A DNA stretch of 64,000 nucleotides from Vesta saturnalis (taxonomy: Eukaryota; Arthropoda; Insecta; Coleoptera; Lampyridae). Shown piece after piece: positions 59,286 through 64,000 of this stretch. The stretch is taken from assembly GCA_036346205.1 (NCBI GenBank), contig JARFJB010001495.1, forward strand, positions 7,037,001-7,101,000. The letters are read 5' to 3'. The stretch's first letter is position 1. Every line of letters starts with the position of its first letter. The translations under genes were made by a program, and so were the position numbers. The notes under the pieces were generated by a model. The model was not told where the DNA came from, searched no databases, and saw only the letters and a program-made list of their open reading frames with translations.

Positions 59286-61711
59286 CAGGCTGTCCCAAAT
59301 TCGAGGGCAAGCATGGGGATCTCGCTTATTATAAGAGATAGGATATAGGTTTAAATTCGGCACTTTTGCCAAATTCGATGCCGAGTAATAATCTGAAAAT
59401 AAATTTGAGCTAACTCGAATGGATTTGGTTTTATGCTCAAAAAACTAAAAATTTCGATTTTCGTTTTTCGCGTTTGGCCGCCTTATTATTAGGAATTTTC
59501 AAAATTCGATTAAACATTATTAAGGCACCTTTTTACGCACAATACTAATACGGTATTAAAAATATTATGTGACGTTTCGTTTATTCTGAACTATCATCAG
59601 GTTTATTTTTTCTTATCGGGGTTAAGACATATTTTTATGGCGTTGGATGGAGAATGTTATGCTGATTTTAACAATATATAACACTTCATGGTTTGATCAA
59701 CTGCGAACTAAAATACTCTTAAATTAAAAACTAAATATTACATTATCACGATACCCATGAATCAAACAAAACTCAGGAGTTGACTTTTGTCATGTCATTT
59801 TCTAATTGTAAAAAAGGTAATAACTGCAAGAGTCTTCGTGTTAGTGCTTTAAAATTTGCAAGTTTCTTTAGAATGTTTTCAAATTCAGAACAACGAGACA
59901 TGATAAGGATATTTTATAGCTGCAATAGAAATAGTGTCAGAGCAGAACAAAGATATTTAGAGGAATATCCGGAGAGGCAGCAACCAAACCAGAGATATTT
60001 TTTAAAATTAGACCAAAATTTGCGAGAATTTGGATGTATTCAGAAACCTCGAAATGCATATGGTAGCAGACTAGACAGAGATGCCGAAGAAGAAATATTA
60101 CATCAGGTACTATTTGTTTGTATTATACTAATTATAATAATTTCCACCCACTTCACTGCTAATTTCAGCAGACATTTTTTTTGGAGAGTTATGACTTTAT
60201 GTTATCCATCTTAGGTTCAAGAAAATCCTTCAACATCTACCAGAGAAATAGAGCAAACTATTGAAGTGCCAAAAACGACAGTTTGGCGAGTGTTAAAGCA
60301 ACACCGTTATAAACCATTTAAGTTACACGTTAGTCAAACTCTTCGCACTGGGGACGATATGAGACGGTTGGATTTTTGTAACCAACTTAATACCAAAATG
60401 CTGGAAAATCGCAACTTTCTCAATCAAATAATTTGGACGGATGAGTGCAATTTTTCCACTAATAGAATGTTTAATAGTAATAACGAGCACTACTGGTCCG
60501 TTGAAAATCCACGAATTAACAGGCAAATGCGAGAACAATGCCACCGGTCCTTTATTGTGTTGGTTGGACTCTGGCAGGATAGGCTCCTTGGACCAACTAT
60601 TTACGAAGGTATCCTAACGTCTCAACACTACCTCGCTCCTAACACACGAAATATCAGACCTTTTGGATGATGTTCCGCTAAACGAAAGATGGACTCTCTG
60701 GTGGAAAATGGACGGAGCTCCTCCTCATAATACTGCGATAATAAATGAATATCTTAACGGCGAATTTCCTGATAAATGGATGGGAAATAGGGGACCACTT
60801 AGGTGGCCAGCAAGAAGTCCAGATTTAACCCCTTTAGATTACTTCCTCTGGGGCTATTTAAAAAATGTGATTTATAAGACGCCACCGCAAAATATAGAAG
60901 AACTCCAGAATAGGGTTGTTAATGAACTTCGTCAAATTCCCAGGCGAACCATTCAAAGAAGCGTAAACATTGTAGAACAAGAATTCGTTACTGTATTCAA
61001 GAAGGAGGAAACTTGTTCGAACATTGATTGTAATTTGTTTGCTTGTCTGTGTAATTATTTTGTTGTTACCTATCGATAAATTTGCGTTGTCGCTATTATG
61101 ACCGTGTTACATAGACCTACTTGTTTGAGTTGTTTGTTAATGTTTTTTTTTAAATTGTTTAACTGTTTTTATATTTTTTTGGATGTTCTAACGAGTTTAA
61201 CAAATTAAATAAGTAGAACTACTGTAATTATTCCTTGCTGCATCCACGAAGGCGGAATCTTGTTCTTCGTATTTTTCTCATTATTTTAGTTCGCAGTCGA
61301 TCAAACCATAAAGTGATATATATTGCTAAAATCAGCATAACATTTGCCATCCAACGACATAAAAATATATCTTAACCCCCATAAGAAAAAATAAACCTGA
61401 TGATGGTTCAGAATAAACGAAACGTCACATAATATTTTTAATACTGTATTAGTATTGTGCGCAAAAAGGTGCCTTAATAATGTTTAATCGAATTTTGAAA
61501 ATTCCTAATAATAAGGTAGCCAAATGCGAAAAACGAAAATCGAAATTTTTAGTTTTTTGAGCATAAAACCAAATCCATTCGAGTTAGCTCAAATTTCTTT
61601 TCAAATTATTACTCGGCATCGAATTTAGCAAAAGTCCCTAATTTAAACCTATATCCTATCTCTTATAATAAGCGACATCCAAATGCTTGCCCTCGAATTT
61701 GGGACAGCCTG
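59286..61711 (+). mobile_element. Mariner-like element A with ~430-bp TIRs and an intron-containing transposase
   Basis: TA (59284) then CAGGCTGTCCCAAATTCGAG; the right end is CTCGAATTTGGGACAGCCTG (61711) then TA. The inverted arms run from 59286 to about 59715 and from about 61290 to 61711 with high identity (e.g. CATTCGAGTTAGCTCAAATT at 61577 mirrored at 59405). Inside the arms is the pair ACGTTTCGTTTATTCTGAAC / GTTCAGAATAAACGAAACGT. The element is complete and shares its right-hand TA with element B. Confidence 0.95.
59873..61027 (+). pseudogene. DD41D transposase with a 108-bp intron, almost intact
   Basis: Exon 1 starts MFSNSEQRDMIRIFYSCNRN (59873) and includes YLEEYPERQQPNQRYFLKLD and ends EEEILHQ at 60106. 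The intron is 60107-60214 (GTACTATTTG...CCATCTTAG), phase 0. Exon 2 begins VQENPSTSTREIEQTIEVPK, with IIWTDECNFSTNRMFNSNNE (first Asp), MDGAPPHNTAIINEYLNGEF (second) and RSPDLTPLDYFLWGYLKNVI (third); the last two acids are 41 residues apart. A single-base frameshift lies near 60640 and another near 60980; past the latter, another frame reads CIQEGGNLFEH and stops at 61027, the usual family ending. All catalytic residues are intact. The best-preserved coding copy in the window. Confidence 0.92.
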
Positions 61712-61713
61712 TA

Positions 61714-63706
61714 CAGGGATATTCATTATAAATTACCCAAGGGATATTTTTGTTATTATAGCAGATAGATGTATACATTAAATGTAAAAGTTGTAGGATG
61801 GACAGTAAATCATCTTAATTTATCACGAAAATCACAGTGGCGTACTATAGCTAAGGGGTATAAAAAATAATTCAATTTTTTTTAATAGAACACCCTGTAT
61901 TTTATTTTACCTTCGTAAAGCCCATATTTTTCTGAATTAAAAAATATAACACATGATACCCCCACGTTTAACCTTTGTTGAGTTATTTAACATTCAAAAT
62001 GGTGGTTATGATATACTTCCATGAAATATTATTTTTGCTTTATTGTTAAGTAGTCTATTGTAAATTGTAAATAGTTAAAATGGTTTATAACGATGTTGAA
62101 AAAGTGCAAATCTTCACTTATTATATTCGTAATAATAAAAATACAGACTGTTATACCCAAATTGAACAGTCCCTTCAGAAAAAACTTTTTGTAATATTTA
62201 CAATAAGGTAATTTCTACAACTTCATTTGCTAGAAAAAAACGTGCAAATATGGTAAATGAAGATGAACAGCTCGATGTTGTGCTACATTTCGAGGGTAAG
62301 TCAAGCAAATTTTGTTCGATAATAACCATTATTGTAAGATAATATTCTTTTTAGAAAACAGTGAAAGTAGTTTAAAAAATGTAGCGGTTTTATTAAGAAA
62401 GAGCTACAGCAAAATTCAACGTACGTTGAAAAGAAACGGTTACAAACCTTATAAAATATGTCCCGTAACATTTTTAACGGAAGGTCACAAATTAAAAAGA
62501 CTAGACTTTTGCCGACAAATGATACATACCTTAAATGAGGATCCCGGGTATTTTAATAAAATTCTATGGTCTGATGAGTCCTCATTTTCAACAGCCGGAA
62601 TATTTAATAGAAAAAACAAAAATTCATGGGAAAATAAACAAAATCGAAAAAAACCTTTTAAACCAATAAAAAAATCTGGGAGAAAATCAATCAACATTCG
62701 GTGAGGGATTTTCTTAAATAAAATTGTTGGGCCAATATTTTATGATTACAATTTAAAAGGACCTATATTGAAAATTTGATTCCCCAAATAGAAAATATAC
62801 CTATGGAGATGTTTACAGAAGAAGAACTGAATGATTTGATTTGGATGCAGGATGGGGCACCCCCGCATAATGTTAAAGAAGTAAGGGAACATTTAAACAA
62901 TGTATTTGAAGTCTTGATAGGAAATAACCGTACGATTGCATGGTCCCCTAATAGCCCTGACTTGACTGTTATGGATTCATTTGTTTGGGGATTTTTAAAA
63001 AATATTATTAATAATGATAATAACCATAATATTCAAATGATCCAAGATAGAGTCCGTGAAGAAATAAACAATTTAAATAACCTAAATAATGAAACTATTT
63101 CCGATGCAATTCGTAATTTAAGAAGACGCTATCTCTTATGCATAGAGAATAACGGAGGGCATTTCAAACATTTGCTATGATTAGTAATTATTTTTTGTTT
63201 TTGTTAAACCTATTAAACAAATCTTTGTTATATAGACTACTTAACAATAATAAACAATCATAACTTATAACTCACAAAATGTTTAAAATATAGCTGTAAA
63301 ATGGCGCGTTTCTGCAATCATAAAAATGAAAGCTCGCTGAAAATACCAAAAATAATATTTCATGGTTGACTTTAGTTGTAATAATTTTTCAAAAGGCAAG
63401 TAAGTATATCACAACCACCATTTTAAATGTTAAATAACTCAACAACGGTTAAACGTAGGAGTATCATGTGGTATATTTTTTAATTCAGAAAAATATGGGC
63501 TTACGAAGGTAAAATACAATACAGGGTGTTCTATTAAAAACAAATTGAATTATTTCTTATGCCCCTTAGTGATAGTACGCCACTGTGTTTTGAGTGATAA
63601 ATTAAGATGATTTACTGTCCATCCTACAACTTTTACATTTAATGTATACATCTATCTGCTATAATAACAAAAATATCCATTGGGTAATTTACAATGAATA
63701 TCCCTG
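61714..63706 (+). mobile_element. Mariner-like element B, directly abutting element A
   Basis: TA (61712) then CAGGGATATTCATTATAAAT; the right end is TTTACAATGAATATCCCTG (63706) then TA. The arms are about 300 bp or more (AATTACCCAAGGGATATTTT, GTTGTAGGATGGACAGTAAA and the CACCCTGTATTTTATTTTAC block are mirrored at 63415-63706). It carries a plus-strand transposase. Only one TA separates it from element A, as expected if one inserted into the target duplication of the other. Confidence 0.93.
62080..63180 (+). pseudogene. DD40D/DD41D-like transposase with a 59-bp intron
   Basis: Start MVYNDVEKVQIFTYYIRNNK (62080). A frameshift at the A-run near 62180 leads to VISTTSFARKKRANMVNEDE and QLDVVLHFE. 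The intron 62296-62354 (GTAAGTCAAG...CTTTTTAG) is phase 1. Exon 2: ENSESSLKNVAVLLRKSYSK, GYKPYKICPVTFL, ILWSDESSFSTAGIFNRKNK (first Asp), a TGA at about 62702, GPIFYDYNLKG, another frameshift, WMQDGAPPHNVKEVREHLNN (second), and SPDLTVMDSFVWGFLKNIIN (third; 40 residues between). Ends CIENNGGHFKHLL at 63180. Catalytic residues intact, frame broken. Confidence 0.9.
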
Positions 63707-63708
63707 TA

Positions 63709-63799
63709 CAATGTAATGTAGTTCGAAGTTCGACGAAATTATAGATGTTTAATATTTTAATTTAACACATAGATTAAATAGATTTCATATTGCTCCAAG
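63709..63799. other. Short flank
   Basis: AT-rich sequence between element B and the last transposase fragment. Confidence 0.5.
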
Positions 63800-64000
63800 T
63801 TAAATGAAAAGCAATTTACATAAATTAGTACATATATTCAGTCCACCTATTGTTGTTATCAATATCTTATGAAAATTAGAATATATAATTTCCCACCACT
63901 CTAACATAGACACAAAGGCATGTTTAATGCATTTCTGCCATAATGTCCCATCAATTCGTTGCAAGGATTCCATCCACATTTCTTTTAAATCGTTAAATTT
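63800..64000 (-). pseudogene. C-terminal end of an IS630-type DDE transposase, running off the window
   Basis: One minus frame is open from the window edge to a stop at 63800. It begins KFNDLKEMWMESLQRIDGTL, WQKCIKHAFVSMLEWWEII. The pattern F..L......SL..I....W..CI.H......E.W is the C-terminal helix region that follows the Glu block in DDE_3 transposases like the one at 43930-45102. The rest lies beyond 64000, so integrity is unknown. Confidence 0.45.

Overview
The window reads as intergenic or heterochromatin-like DNA from an arthropod, most likely an insect. The DNA is AT-rich, has long (TA)n arrays, spliceosomal introns of 59 and 108 bp, and a transposon set typical of insects. I find no host protein-coding gene that I can defend. 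Nearly every coding signal belongs to a transposable element, and almost all of those are broken by frameshifts, stops or truncation.

Layout: 1-350 end of a Gypsy-type integrase; 925-1862 dead Tc1/mariner-like transposase; 2895-2966 tRNA-Asp-like sequence; 3729-4135 GTGCGT array; 5486-6562 foldback MITE inside a (TA)n array; 8995-9700 hAT-like fragment fused to a Penelope GIY-YIG fragment; 9797-10327 second foldback MITE; 10740-11400 decayed ~155-bp tandem repeat; 12542-12576 hammerhead-core-like motif; 12927-14765 mariner-like element with TA target site and ~250-bp inverted ends; 14875-15635 related short element; 15724-16095 ~30-bp minisatellite; 16964-18525 Gypsy gag-pol remnant; 18970-20733 hAT/ZMYM1-like transposase remnant; 23340-23935 mariner-like remnant; 24097-30130 Jockey/CR1-like LINE (minus strand) with a whole mariner-like element (26318-28021) inside it; 31683-33060 low-complexity and 323-bp tandem repeats; 34299-36150 and ~36251-38372 two more mariner-like elements; 39564-40744 foldback MITE; 40803-42560 piggyBac-like transposase remnant; 43515-45665 IS630-type DDE element; 47360-47550 possible Pol II promoter with a strong splice donor; 50449-52866 Mutator-like transposase followed by a YqaJ-type exonuclease; 53934-57690 purine-rich LINE (minus strand); 59286-61711 and 61714-63706 two intron-containing mariner-like elements sharing one TA; 63800-64000 C-terminal end of another DDE transposase running off the window.

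The dominant theme is one transposase group: IS630-Tc1-mariner proteins whose last two catalytic Asp residues are about 41 residues apart (DD41D, the rosa-like spacing). At least seven clearly different lineages occur here. Two of them keep an intron at almost the same place in the DNA-binding domain. The most system-like locus is the Mutator-like transposase plus YqaJ nuclease at 50449-52866. It is degraded here, but it suggests that transposase and exonuclease travel together in this lineage. I did not find a clearly new working system.
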